Source of the DNA: Congeria kusceri
Lineage: Eukaryota; Mollusca; Bivalvia; Myida; Dreissenidae
Assembly: GCA_027627225.1 (NCBI GenBank)
Contig: CM051026.1
Coordinates: 5,510,415 to 5,574,414, forward strand
Reading direction: 5' to 3'
Length of the DNA: 64,000 bases
The notes beneath the pieces are model-generated. The model ran no database searches, had not been told where the DNA came from, and saw nothing but the letters and a program-made list of their open reading frames with translations. Positions 1-13,161 of this stretch are shown here, piece by piece (position 1 is the stretch's first letter; every line of letters starts with the position of its first letter). Made by a program: the position numbers and the translations under genes.

Positions 1-360
1 GTCCGAGCCAGGTTAAAGTTTGTTTTCGGACAGCTGGTTTCTCCTGAATTGCTTGAAGGAATTCATTCAAACCTATAACATTTATATCCCCATATTTAAA
101 TGAACCCATAGGCTAATTTTGGTAACTCTAGTTTGAAATTTGTCAACAATACAGGCCTTTTTAAACTGTGAAAATTTACATTTAAAGCTATATATTTGGA
201 TATTTTTTCGGTAAGCTAGTGTCTCAGGAATGGCTTGAGGGATTTCCTTCAATCTTAAAACATTTATTCCTCATATTAAGTTAATGCACCCATATGCCGA
301 GTTTGAAAATTCTAGTTTGAATTTGTCAAATTCTCGGCCTTTTTTAACTAAGAGATTTGA
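1..360. repeat. Two diverged ~180-bp tandem repeat units
   Basis: The phrase near 30-66 (GGACAGCTGGTTTCTCCTGA, then GCTTGAAGGAATTC) recurs near 208-247 as GGTAAGCTAGTGTCTCAGGA then GCTTGAGGGATTTC. The rest of each unit also aligns, including an ACATTTAT stretch, AACTCTAGTTTGAA and a GGCCTTTTT run. This resembles the degenerate tandem blocks elsewhere in the window and is cut by the left window edge. Confidence 0.7.
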
Positions 361-747
361 CCAATTGTCAAATTATCGGGAAATCATATTCCATATCTTT
401 CTGAATTTGAAACAACGGAGAATCTAATTGACATTTATATACATAACTGTTGGCGCATGTATTACGTATGCGATACACTCGTTCTTCATTGCTCTGATGC
501 ATTGTACTTGTCCAGGTCCCGTATTCAAGGAATGTATTTATAATATATCACTCCAATAGATTCTACGTACACTTCTATGAAAACGATGTTTAAATTAGCA
601 CTTTTACAATACATAAATTGTATAAAACTCGCAATGCTCTCGTGATATAAACCAAACTTAACTGTATGACAAAACGTAATTGTACACAACATTTTTCATT
701 CAATTTCATGTCATTCTAGTTGACATGTGCGCGCTTCTGTTGTTTTA
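361..747. other. No recognisable feature
   Basis: AT-rich sequence without a supported frame. A GTCCCGTATTC phrase near 516 resembles the ends of foldback elements found at 14.8 and 17.1 kb, but no partner arm was found here. Confidence 0.4.
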
Positions 748-1012
748 ACATGATACTCGCTATTTTTTCTATGGACAAAGAATACAATTATCGTTGTTAA
801 ACTACCCAATAAACAACGCCAAATATAAGTCCCGATTCTGATATGTCAAATCATGTAGGAATCGAACTTATTTTCGCATTATCGTTATTTATCGGCCAAT
901 AAAGAACTTGATCGTTTTGATGCGTGGCTGTTAAACAACTCGGGTTAACGCCCTCGTGGTTTAATTCCTACGCATCAGACCTCCAATCGTTGTTTATTGG
1001 CCGATAAAGAAC
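748..1012 (-). mobile_element. Palindromic MITE-like repeat, copy A (reverse orientation)
   Basis: This is the reverse complement of the repeats at 15971, 41078 and 43034. It carries two inverted TTATCGGCCAATAAAGAAC-like segments (near 892 and 990) around a core with GATGCGTGG and CCTACGCATCAGA. Its distal end, 748-850, matches the TTGTTCTTTGTCTA then GCGAGTATCAT part of copy B read backwards. No coding capacity is visible, so it is a non-autonomous repeat. Confidence 0.75.
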
Positions 1013-1232
1013 GATACATCGAAAATTATTTCTTAAACTAACCTTGGTAATTTTATTTACACTAGAAACAACAGCAATACACTATATATATTTTACATAG
1101 AAGCTTTCTTGTGTAAAAAAACATGATGTATGAAATTCTACGAAAGGTTCAGAACAAGGACCTAGCAACGTATTATTATTATTCTGCAGATTTGCAACGA
1201 CTTACACGCATATATGGCGTACCATAAGTTCT

Positions 1233-1455
1233 AAAGTCACAAATTCTTCCTTAGGAAAAATTAATTCTTCCTAAGGAACAATTAATTCTTCCTAAGTAAC
1301 AATTAATTCTTCCTAAGGAACAATTATTTCTTCCTAAGTAATATTTAATTCTTCCTAAGGAATATTTAATTCTTCCTAAGTAAGAATTATTTTTTCAGAA
1401 GGAATAATGTTCCCTAGGAAGATTTAAATATTCCTTAGATAGAATTCGTGACTTT
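1233..1455. mobile_element. Foldback repeat with internal TTCCTAAGGAA units
   Basis: The ends are inverted: AAAGTCACAAATTCT at 1233 and AGAATTCGTGACTTT ending at 1455. Between them about ten roughly 19-bp units carry AATTCTTCCTAAGGAA, itself palindromic. The whole segment could fold into alternative hairpins. Confidence 0.75.
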
Positions 1456-1477
1456 TGACCCTTTTAGCCGCGTAAAT

Positions 1478-1556
1478 TGAAATCTTCCTACAATATTTGA
1501 ATTCTTCCTATGAATTTCGAATTCTTCCTATGTTTTCTTTAAGTATTCCTACAAAA
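1478..1556. repeat. Short AATTCTTCCTA-type direct repeats
   Basis: Four imperfect roughly 20-bp copies of a GAATTCTTCCTA motif lie just outside the foldback at 1233-1455 and share its vocabulary, suggesting spread of the same short unit. Confidence 0.55.
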
Positions 1557-2761
1557 GGTACAGCCAATGAAGAATTAGTCCTGCGTTCCTAACAGCCAAT
1601 CAAAATCCGTGTTACTAATCAACGCGCGTCATTCAATACTTGAAACAAAAACATTCGCCGTTTTGAACCGAGGATTGTAACATCGTTCAACTACTGATAT
1701 ATTTTAAAAAGAAACTTATCTGTGCATGCAATGAATTTAGAGGAATTTTTACGTACCTCACAACGCGAGATGAGAGATGAGAGATGTCACGCGTTCTATA
1801 TCAACATCACCATATCTGGACACACTGAATTCATCGAGCATTCGTTTAGATGCTCTTTCTATAAATATTGAAAGGTATGACTTAGTTTTAATTTACCAAC
1901 TTAGAAATTATGTGTTAGAAGCTACTGCAGTCATTATTTTAATCTTTAAAGCTATTAGAATGTATGTTGTAAAGTTAGTCTGCTGATTCTGGTAGGAATT
2001 TTGGTTCGTTCGTCCTAACAGATGTTCGCACTAAGTCCCGCTTGGTGTATATTCTCGGTGATTTATTTCGAGCCGGATTAAGGCCCCATTCACAAATATT
2101 TTTCACAAATTATAATCCAATATTAAGAATTGCTTGCAGGTTAACGTGCTACTTTTTGTCTGCTTGATTTTTATTCCGTACCAAGCTTTTTAAATGTAGG
2201 GCAGCACGGCACAAGTCGTTGACAGACCAGACCATGTAGGCCATTTATGCAACAACAGAAAACGAGTACTCACTACTCAGGTATTTCAATGGATACAGTA
2301 AAATATTATTTTAACACGCTTGCATTGGCTCAGCTGAAGCCATATATTGCATGTACCTTTCAAAATTGGTGTTAACTATAACTATTACGCAATCAATTAT
2401 TTTAAGTGTGAAAACATGCGCACTGTTCGCAACTATTTTCTAAAGCTCTCAATTTGCATCCGGGTCGTCTACGACCGTGGGCCCTCATGGAATTGGGCCG
2501 TCCTGATCTGACAACTTTTGTTCTAGACTGATAAAGATGTTTAAATGAAAAGGAATGAAATAGTTTAAAATAAAATTCAAATTGGTTACAACATTGTGTA
2601 AGTACAGTAGATATAAGAATTTCGTACATAATAGGTTGAAATGTGTTTGTTCACAAAATGTGGTAATACAGCGCTAATTTTCAAAACTAAAAGGGCCCAG
2701 TCCGATTCACAAAGGGCTGAAAATAAACACTTAATTTGTTCACCCTATTTTTAATATTGTA
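1557..2761. other. No supported gene or repeat
   Basis: Single-copy-looking AT-rich DNA. Open frames here are below 80 codons and lack recognisable domains or convincing splice context. Confidence 0.5.
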
Positions 2762-5700
2762 GAATCATGTTGATGAAGGTAAATAGTCAATGGTGATAAA
2801 ATAAAGTAATCATGTTGAAGATGGTAAATAGTAAAGGGTGATAAAATAAAGTAATCATGTTGAAGATGGTAAATAGTAAAGGTTGAATCATGTTGAAGAT
2901 GGTAAATAGTAAAGGGTGATAAAATAATGTAATCATATTGAAGATGGTAAATAGTAAAGGGTGAATCATGTTGAAGATGGTAAATAGTAAAGGTTGAATC
3001 ATGTTTACGATGGTAAATAGTGAAGGTTGAATTATGTTGAAGATGGTTAATAGTAAAGGGTGAATCATATTGAAGATGGTAAATAGTAAAGGGTGAATCA
3101 GGTTCAAGATGGTAAAGAGTAAAGGTTGAATCATATTGAAGATGGTAAATAGTAAAGGTTGAATCATGTTGAAGATGGTAAAGAGTAAAGGGTAAATCAT
3201 GTTGAAAATGTTAATAGTAAAGGTTCAATCATGTTGAAGATGGTAAATAGTAAAGGTTGGTTTATGCTGAAGATGGTAAATAGTAAAGGGTGAATAATGT
3301 TGAAGAAGGTAAATAGTAAAGGTTGAATCATGTTGAAGATGGTAAATAGTAAAGGTTGAATCATGTTGAAGATGGTAAATAGCTAAGGGTGATAAAATAA
3401 AGTAATCATGTTAAAGATGGTAAATAGTAAATGTTGAATCATGTTGAAGATGGTAAATAGTAAAGCGTGATGAAATAAAATAAGCATATTGAAGATGGTA
3501 AATAGTAAAAGGTGAATCATGTTGAAGATGATATATATTAATGGTTGAATCATGTTGAAGATGGTAACTAGTAAAGGTTGAATCATTTTGAAGATGGTAA
3601 ATAATAAAGGTTGAATTATGTTGAAGATGGGAAATAGTAAAGGATGAATCATGTTAAAGATGGTAAATAGTAAAGGCTGAATCATGTTGAAGATGGTAAA
3701 TAGTAAAGGTTGAATCATGTTGAAGATGGTAAATAGTAAAGGGTGATAAAATAAAGAAATCATGTTGGTAGATGGTAAATAGCAAACGTTGAATCATGTT
3801 GAAGATGGTAAATAGTTAAGGGTGATAAAATAATCATATTGAAGATGGTAAATAGTAAACAGTGAATCATGTTGAAGATGGTAAATAATAAAGGGTGAAT
3901 CATATTGAAGATGGTAAATAGTAAAGGTTGAATCATATTGAAGATGGTAAATAGTAAAGGGTCAATCATGTTGAAGATGGTAAAGAGTAAAGGGTAAATC
4001 ATGTTGAAGATGGTAAATAGTAAAGGTTGAATCATATTGAAGATGGTAAATAGTAAAAGATCAATAATGTTGAAGATGGTAAATAGTAAAGTGTGAATGA
4101 TGTTGAAGATGGTAAATAGTAACGTTTGAATCATATTGAAGATGGTAAATAGCAAAGGTTGAATCATATTGAAGATGGTAAATAGTAAAGGTTGAATCAT
4201 GTTTGAGATGGTAAATAGTAAAGGGTGAATCAAGTTGAAGATGGTAAATAGTAAAGGATGAATCATGTTGAAGGTGGTAAATAGTAAAGGTTGAATCATG
4301 TAGAAGATGGTAAATAGCAATGGTTGAATCATGTTGAACACGGTAAATAGTTAAGGGACAATCATGTTCAAGACGGAAAAGAGTAAAGGGTGAATCATGT
4401 TGAAGATTGTAATAATAATAAAGGGTGAATCATGTTGAAGATGGTAAATAGTAAAGGGTGAATCATGTTGAAGATGGTTAATAGTAAAGTGTGAATCATG
4501 TTGAAGATGGTAAATAGTAAAGGGTGAATCATGTTGAAGATGGTAAATAGTAAAAGGTGAATCATGTTGAAAATGGTAAATAGAAAAGGGTGAATCATGT
4601 TGAAGATAGTAAATTTTAACGGGTGAATCACGTTGAAGATGGTAAATAGTAAAATGTTAATCATGTTGAAGATGGTAAATAGTAAAGGGTGAATCATGTT
4701 GAAGATGGTAAATATTAAAGGGTGAATCAAGTTGAAGATGGTAAATCGAAAAGGGTGAATCACGTTGAAGATGGTAAATTTTAAAAGTTGAATCGTGTTG
4801 AAGATGGTAAATAGTAAAGGTTGAATCATATTGAAGATAGTTAATAATAAGGGGTGAATCATATTGAAGATGGTAATTGGTAAAGGGTGAATCATGTTGA
4901 TAATGGATAATAGTAAAGGGTGAATCATATTGAAGATTGTAAATAGTAAAGGTTGAATTATGTTGAAGATGGTAAATAGTAAAGGGTGAATCATGTTAAA
5001 GATGGTAAATCGTAAAGGGTGAATCATGTTGAAGATGGTTAATAGTAAAGGTTGAATTATGTTGAAGATGGAAAATAATAAAGGGTGAATCAAGTTGAAG
5101 ATTGTAAATAGTAAAGGGTGAATCATGTTGAAGATGGTAAATAGTAAAGGGTGAAACATGTTGAAGAATGTAAATAGTAAAGGTTGAATTATGTTGAAGA
5201 TGGTAAATAGTAAAGGGTGAATCATGTTGAAGATGGTAAATAGTAAAGGATAAATCATGTTGAAGATGGTAAATCGTAAAGGGTGAATCATGTTGAAGAT
5301 GGTTAATAGTAAAGGTTGAATTATGTTGAAGATGGTAAATAATAAAGGGTGAATCAAGTTGAAGATTGTAAATAGAAAAGGGTGAATCATGTTGAAGATG
5401 GTAAATAGTAACGGGTGAATCATGTTGAAGTATGTAAATAGTAAAGGTTGAATTATGTTGAAGATGGTAAATAGTAAAGGGTGAATCATGTTGAAGATGG
5501 TTAATAGTAAATGGTGAATCATGTTTAAGATGGATAATAGTAAAGGGTGAATCATATTGAAGATTGTAAATAGTAAAGGTTGAATTATGTTGAAGATGGT
5601 AAATAGTAAAGGGTAAATCGTAAAGGGTGAATCATGTTGAAGATGGTTAATAGTAAAGGTTGAATTATGTTGAAGATGGTAAATAATAAAGGGTGAATCA

Positions 5701-8700
5701 AGTTGAAGATTGTAAATAGTAAAGGGTGAATCATGTTGAAGATGGTAAATAGTAAAGGGTAAATCATGTTGAAGATGGTAAATAGTAAAGTGTGAATCAT
5801 GTAGAAGATGGTAAATAGTAAAGGTTGAATCATGTAGATGATGGTTAATAGTAAAGGTTGAATTAAGTCGAAGATGGTAAATAGTAAAGGGTAAATCATT
5901 TTGAAGATGGTTAATAGTAAAGGGTGAATCATGTTGAAGTATTGCAAATAGTAAAGGGTGAATCATGTTGAAGATGGTAAATAGTAAGGTTGAATCATGT
6001 TGAGGATGGTAAATAGTAAAGGGTAAATCATGTTGAAAACGGTAAATAGTAAATGTTGAATCATGTTGAAGATGGTAAATAGTAAAGGTTGATTTATGTT
6101 GAAGATGGAAAATAGTAAAGGGTGAAACATGTTGAAGAAGGTAAAGAGTAAAGGTTGAATCATGTTGAAGATGGTAAATAGTAAAGGTTGAATCATGTTG
6201 AAGATGGTAAATAGTTAAGGGTGATAAAATAAAGTAATCATGTTGAAGATGTTGAATCATGTTGAAGATGGTAAATAGTAAAGCGTGATGTAATAAAATA
6301 ATCATATCGAAGATGGTTAATAGTAAAAGGTGAGTCATGTTGAATATTATAAATATTAATGGTTGAATCATGTTGAAGATGGTAACAAGTAAAGGTTGAA
6401 TCATTTTGAAGATGGTAAATAGTAAAGGTTGAATTATGTTGTATGATGGTAAATAGTAAATGATGAATCATGTTGAAGATGGTAAATAGTACATATTGAA
6501 TCATGTTTTAGATCGTAAATAGTAAAGGTTGAATCATATTGAAGATGGTTAATAGTAAAGGGTGATAAAATAAAGTAATCATGTTGAAGATGGTAAATAG
6601 TAAAGGGTGAATCATGTTGAAGATTGTAAATATTAAAGGGTGAATCATATTGAAGATTGTAAATAATAAATGGTGAATCATGTTGAAGATGGTTAATAGT
6701 AAATGGTGAATCATGTTTAAGATGGATAATAGTAAAGGGTGAATCATATTGAAGATTGTAAATAGTAAAGGTTGAATTATGTTGAAGATGGTAAAGAGTA
6801 AAGGGTGAATCATGTTGAAGATGGTAAATCGTAAAGGGTGAATCATGTTGAAGATGGTTAATAGTAAAGGTTGAATTATATTGAAGATGGTAAATAATAA
6901 AGGGTGAATAAAGTTGAAGATTGTAAATAGTAAAGGGTGAATCATGTTGAAGATGGTAAATAGTAAAGGGTGAATCATGTTGAAGAATGTAAATAGTAAA
7001 GGTTGAATTATGTTGAAGATGGTAAATAGTAAAGGGTGAATCATGTTGAAGATGGTTAATAGTAAATGGTGAATCATGTTTAAGATGGATAATAGTAAAG
7101 GGTGAATCATATTGAAGATTGTAAATAGTAAAGGTTGAATTATGTTGAAGATGGTAAATAGTAAAGGGTGAATCATGTTGAAGATGGTAAATCGTAAAGG
7201 GTGAATCATGTTGAAGATGGTTAATAGTAAAGGTTGAATTATGTTGAAGATGGTAAATAATAATGGGTGAATCAAGTTGAAGATTGTAAATAGTAAAGGG
7301 TGAATCATGTTGAAGATCGTAAATATTAAAGGGTGAATCATATTGAAGATTATAAATAGTAAAGGGTGAATCAGGTTGAAGATTGTTAATAGTAAATGGT
7401 GAATCATGTTTAAGATGGATAATAGTAAAGGGTAATTATGTTGAAGATGGTAAATAGTAATGTGTGAATCATGTTGAAGATGGTAAAGAGTAAAGGGTGA
7501 ATCATGTTGAAGATGGTAAATAGTAAAGGGATAATCATGTTGTAGATGGTAAATAGTAAAGGGTGAATCATGTTGTAGATGGTAAATAGTAAAGTGTGAA
7601 TCATGTAGAAGATGGTAAATAATAAAGGGTGAATCATGTTGAAGATGGTAAATAGTAAAGGTTGAATTATGTTGAAGATGGTCAATAGTAAAGGTGAATC
7701 ATGTTGAAGATGGTTAATAGTAAAGGGTGATACTTGTTGAAGATGGTAAATAGTAAAGGGTGAATCATGTTGAAGATGGTAAATAGTAAAGTGTGAATCA
7801 TGTAGAAGATGGTAAATAGTAAAGGTTGAATCATGTTGAGGATGGTTAATAGTAAAGGTTGAATTAAGTCGAAGATGGTAAATAGTAAAGGGTAAATCAT
7901 TTTGAAGATGGTTAATAGTAAAGGGTGAATCATGTTGAAGATGGCAAATAGTAAAGGGGGAATCATGTTGAAGATGGTAAATAGTAAGGTTGAATCATGT
8001 TGAGGTAAATCATGTTGAAAATGGTAAATAGTGAAGGTTGCATCATGTTGAAGATGGTAAATAGTAAAGGTTGATTTATGTTGAAGATGGTAAATAGTAA
8101 AGGGTGAAATATGTTGAAGAAGGTAAATAGTAAAGGTTGAATCATGTTGAAGATGGTAAATAGTAAAGGTTGAATCATGTTGAAGATGGTAAATAGTTAA
8201 GAGTGATAAAATAAAGTAATAATGTTGAAGATGCTAAACCATGTTGAAGATGGTAAATAGTAAAGCGTGATGTAACAAAATAATCATATTGAAGATGGTA
8301 AATAGTAAAAGGTGAGTCATGTTGAATATGATAAATATTAATGGTTGAATCATGTTGAAGATGGTAACAAGTAAAGGTTGAATCATTTTGAAGATGGTAA
8401 ATAGTAAAGGTTGAATTATGTTGTATGATGGTAAATAGTAAAGGATGAATCATGTTGAAGATGGTAAATAGTACATATTGAATCATGTTTTAGATCGTAA
8501 ATAGTAAAGGTTGAATCATATTGAAGATGGTTGATAGTAATGGGTGATAAAATAAAGTAATCATGTTGAAGATGGTAAATAGTAAAGGTTGAATCATGTT
8601 GAAGATGGTGAATAGTTAAAGGTGATAAAATAAAGAAATCATATTGAAGATGGTAAATAGTAAACGGTGAATCATGTTGAAGATGGTAATTAATAAAGGG

Positions 8701-11139
8701 TGAATCATATTGAAGAAGGTAAATAGTAAAGGTTGATTCATATTGAAGATGGTAAATAGTAAAGGGTCAATCATGTTGAAGATGGTAAACAGTAAGGGGT
8801 AAATCATGTTGAAGATGGTAAATAGTAAATGTTGAATCATATTAAAGATGGTAAATAGTAAAAGATCAATCATGTTGAAGATGGTAAATAGTAAAGTGTG
8901 AATCATGTTGAACATGGTAAATATTAAAGTTTGAATCATATTGAAGATGGTAAATAGTAAAGCGTGAATCATATTGAAGATGGTAAATAGTAAAGGTTGA
9001 GTCATGTTGAAGATGGTAATTAGTAAAGTTTGAATCATGTTGGAGATGGTAAATAGTAAAGGGTGAATCATGTTGAAGTGGGTAAATAGTAAATAATGAA
9101 TCATGTTGAAGGTGGTAAATAGTAAAGCTTGAATCATGTTGAAGATGGTAAATAGTAATGGTTTAATCATGTTGAACGCAGTAAATAGTTAAGGGAGAAT
9201 CATGTTGAAGAAGGTAAATAGTAAAGTGTGAATCATGTTGAAGGTTGTAAGTAATAAATGGTGAATCATGTTGAAGATGGTAAATAGTAAAGTGTGAATA
9301 ATGTTGAAGATGGTAAATAGTAAAGGTTGAATCATGCTGAAGATGGTAAATAGTAAAGGGTAAATCATGTTGAAAATGGTCAATAGTAAATGTTGAATCA
9401 TGTTGAAGATGGTAAATAGTAAAGGTTGATTTATGTTGAAGATGGTAAATAGTAAAGGGTTAATCATGTTGATGAAGGTAAATAGTAAAGGTTGAATCAT
9501 GTTGAAGATGGTAAATAGAAAAGGTTGAATCATGTTGAAGATGGTAAATCGTTAAGGGTGATAAAATAAAGTAATCATGTTGAAGATGGTAAATAGTAAA
9601 TGTTGAATCATGTTGAAGATGGTAAATAGTAAAGCGTGATGAAATAAAATAATCATATTGAAGATGGTAAATAGTAAAAAGTGAATCATGTTGAAGATGG
9701 TAAAGAGTAAAGTGTGAATCATGTTGAAGATGGTAAATAGTAAAGGGATAATCATGTTGTAGATGGTAAATAGTAAAGGGTGAATCATGTTGAAGATGGT
9801 AAATAGTAAAGTGTGAATCATGTAGAAGATGGTGAATAATAAAGGGTGAATCATTTTGAAGTTGGTAAATAGAAAAGGTTGAATTATGTTGAAGATGGTA
9901 AATAGTAAAGGATGAATCATGTTGAAGCTTTTTAAATAGTAAAGGCTGAATCATGTTGAAGATGGTAAATAGTAAAGGTTGAATCATGTTGTAGATGGTA
10001 AATAATAAAGGGTGATAAAATAAAGTAATCATATTGAAGATGGTAAATAGTAAACGTTGAATCATGTTGAAGATGGTAAATAATAAAGGGTGAATCATAT
10101 TGAAGATGGTAAATAGTAAGTGTTTAATCATATTGAAGATGGTAAATAGTAAAGGGTCAATCATGTTGAAGATGCTAAACAGTAAAGCGTAAATTATGTT
10201 GAAGATGGTAAATAGTAAAGGTTGAATCATATTGAAGATGGTAAATAGTAAAAGATCAATCATGTTGAAGATGGTAAATAGTGAAGTGTGAATCATGTTG
10301 AAGATGGTAAATAGTAAAGGTTGAATCATAGTGAAGGTGGTAAATAGTAAAGGGTGAATCATATTGAAGATGGTAAATAGTAAAGGTTGAATCATGTTGA
10401 AGATGGTAAATAGTAAAGTTTGAATCATGTTGGAGATGGTAAATAGTAAAGGGTGAATCATGTTGAAGATGGTAAATAGTAATGGATGAATCATGTTGAA
10501 GGTGGTAAATAGTAAAGTTTGAATCATGTTGAAAATGGTAAATAGTAATGGTTGAATCATGTTGAACACGGTAAATAGTTAAGGGAGAATCATGTTGAAG
10601 ATGGTAAATAGTAAAGGGTGAATCATGTTGAAGATTGTAAATAATAAAGGGTGAATCATGTTGAAGATGGTAAATAGTAAAGGGTGAATCATGTTGAAGA
10701 TGGTTAATAGTAAAGGGTGAATCATGTTGAAGATGTTTAATAGTAAAGGGTGAATCATGTTGAAGATGGTAAATAGCAAAGGGTGAATCATGTTGAAGAT
10801 GGTAAATAGTAAAAGGTGAATCATGTTGGAAATTGTAAATAGAAAAGGGTGAATCATGTTGAAGATGGTAAATAGTAACTGGTGAATCATGTTTAAGATG
10901 GATAATAGTAAAGGGTGAATTATGTTGAAGACGGTAAATAGTAAAGGGTGAATTATGTTGAAGATGGTAAATAGTAAAGGGTGAATCATGTTGAAGATGG
11001 CAAATATTAAAGGGTGAATCATGTTGAAGATGGTAAATAGTAAAGGGGTAATCATGTTGTAGTTGTAGATGGTAAATAGTAAAGGGTGATTCATGTTGAA
11101 ATTTGTAAATAGTAAAGTGTGAATCATGTAGAAGATGGT
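2762..11139. repeat. Giant 33-bp minisatellite array (~250 units)
   Basis: The unit on the plus strand is GTTGAAGATGGTAAATAG followed by TAAAGGGTGAATCAT, 33 bp, repeated with substitutions over about 8.4 kb. A recurrent variant inserts 12 bp (TAAAATAAAGTA) after GGGTGA. Because 33 and 12 are multiples of three, and two minus frames of the unit lack stops, long minus-strand frames appear (up to 669 codons at 4395-6404) with an 11-residue period such as PLLFTIFNMIH. Frames switch to another periodic reading (HLQHDSTFTIY) after indels, so I regard them as by-products, not genes. Plus-strand units contain stops. Higher-order copies are present within the array. Confidence 0.95.
5521..8540. repeat. 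Higher-order repeat block inside the 33-bp array
   Basis: A variant ATGTTTAAGATGGATAATAG occurs at 5521, 6713, 7076, 7406 and 10889. The spacings 363 and 330 are exactly 11 and 10 units. A longer block carrying the rare variant GTATGATGG recurs at 6441 and 8423, and a GCAAATAG variant at 5944 and 7944, showing a roughly 2.0-kb duplication. Array growth therefore involved multi-unit duplications. Confidence 0.8.
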
Positions 11140-11395
11140 AGAAACAAATTCACTATTTTGTAGGCCAATTACTACGTTATAGCGTCGATACGTTGCAAGA
11201 CAGTCACAGGTATACATTTTTGTAGGATTTAATAATAAACCTGCAGGTGAATATAATGCTTTTGTGTTTGAATATGTTTCTATATGACGGATTTAATTTT
11301 TTTCTTTTATACCATATATTTGTATTTTTGTATTTTATTATTTGTATGATGTGGGAAATTCCCGCTCATCATTCCACCATTATATTATGCATTCC

Positions 11396-11545
11396 GTTAT
11401 CATTATTATTATGATGATTATTATTATTATTATTATGTTGATGATGATGATGATGATGATTATTATTATTATTATCATTATTATTATTTTTTTATTATTA
11501 TTATTACTATTATTATTATTATTATTATTATTATTATCGTTCTTA
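11396..11545. repeat. ATT/GAT trinucleotide microsatellite
   Basis: Long runs of ATT interspersed with GATGAT. The open frames across it encode poly-Ile, poly-Leu or poly-Asn and are artefacts of the simple repeat. Confidence 0.95.
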
Positions 11546-12850
11546 TTACAGGATCCGGTCAATTCTGAATCATCAAATACACATAAGAAACAACCCACGA
11601 GTATTTGTTATTCGAACCCGAGCCGCCAAAGAGAAGCGCGTAGCCGGCCGGAGACATTTAGACACTTGCTTTGATATTCTTTTTGGAGATGTTGGTAGGG
11701 TAAGCATTGGTATGCACAAATAAATCACTGATACGTTTTAAGATTGGAGACTTCAGTATGACACTTGCGCTGAGGCGGGTTACATTCAACTAAAAAGTAG
11801 CCGCTAAAAAGATTGTTACAAAACAGTCAACTGAAGTGTCGAGTTCTTTCCTGTAAGAAGAAGAATTGCATGACATACCTTTTTTATTGCTTAAATCCAT
11901 TCAGCTTAGAATGCTCTTTAAGAAAAGGTTTGGTTATGAGGGTCCATATGTGCAAACTGTTGCATTTAGTTTTGGTTAAAGTTATCGCTTTTACATTAAA
12001 TTACATAAGGATTGGAATTAGTATATCGTAACCTAAAGTGCAGAATACCGGTATTTCGAGTTGATTCGTGAACCGGAAGCCTACAAACCGGATATAAAGG
12101 TTACGCATGCGAAAATAATTCCTTCTTTGTTACATATAAAATATTCAAAATTTGATCTCACTTTTCACCATGACCAAGCTACTTTCCAATATATCACCAT
12201 ACATTGTTGCAAAGATGAGGACATAACCTTTTGAATAAACAGCATGTCAAAAAATTCTATGTGTTGTAACTCAAAATATTTACCTTCGAAAAAACGCACC
12301 GGTTTTGACGGGCATGGAGGCTGCCATTTTGCGCATGAATACATGGGCATAGTTATGAAGGTGGGAACCACTAGACACAAAAGTAGTGCACAAAACAACC
12401 TTTTTTCTTATTGCTTACATATATACCTTTAAAATGATACCAAAACATATCATTTAAACTGTATTTTACAAATTATATGCATCCTGCACTCAGCCACACG
12501 TGCTTATAATCTAACTGACAGCATGTAACCCTGAGGATGTGATATCCGTTTTGGGGTAATTAGACCATAAGTAATTCTGTACAGACCGATACACGTGCAC
12601 CAAGCTTTTCGGCGACATCGAGTGCACGATCTCCGTGAAATAATCAGTTGTGTATGTCTCTGTCCTATTTTGTTTTGGCGTTGCTATGTAAATGGGATTT
12701 ACCTGCGTCTGCTGCTGATTTGCGCACCTCACATTTAAATTATTGTCTGGCCTCTAAACACTAAAATATTATTTATATCTCTTTCTTCGACAGAACAAAA
12801 AAGAAATTGTCACGATTTCATAATTTGGCGCATGTAACGTAACGTGAACA
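11546..12850. other. No supported feature
   Basis: Mixed AT-rich DNA. Frames of 60-77 codons have no recognised motif. The 12165-12398 minus frame and its plus-strand shadow are not supported by splice or start context. Confidence 0.45.
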
Positions 12851-12854
12851 AACT

Positions 12855-13130
12855 ATTCCGATGATCTTTATTCGTGAGGATTACTCAGTTGTTCGATCTT
12901 TATGAGTCATAATACTTTAAGTACGATCTTTATTAGTGATAATTACTTAGCGTTCTTTTCTTTATTCTTGACGATTACTTAGTTTGTTATCTTTATTCGT
13001 GTCGATTATTTAGTGTACTATCTTTATTTGTGTTGATTACTTTGTGTATGATCTTTAATCGTGATGATTATTTATTGTGCAATCTGTATTCGTGTTAATT
13101 ACTTCTAGAACGATCTCTACGCTTGATCAT
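12855..13130. repeat. 30-33 bp tandem repeat (GATCTTTATTCGTG)
   Basis: About eight degenerate units beginning GATCTTTATT and containing GATTACTTAGTGT, starting near 12862, 12895, 12925, 12952, 12989, 13019, 13050 and 13081. It is unrelated in sequence to the 33-bp array upstream. Confidence 0.85.
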
Positions 13131-13161
13131 AATAATCCCCCATCGAAAATTTCGGGGTATA

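Noticed and set aside
4395..6404. 669-codon minus-strand open frame
   Set aside because: It is a product of the 33-bp minisatellite; it changes periodic frame midway and has no non-repetitive domain.
2762..11139. CRISPR array
   Set aside because: Units are contiguous degenerate repeats without unique spacers, in an animal-like genome.
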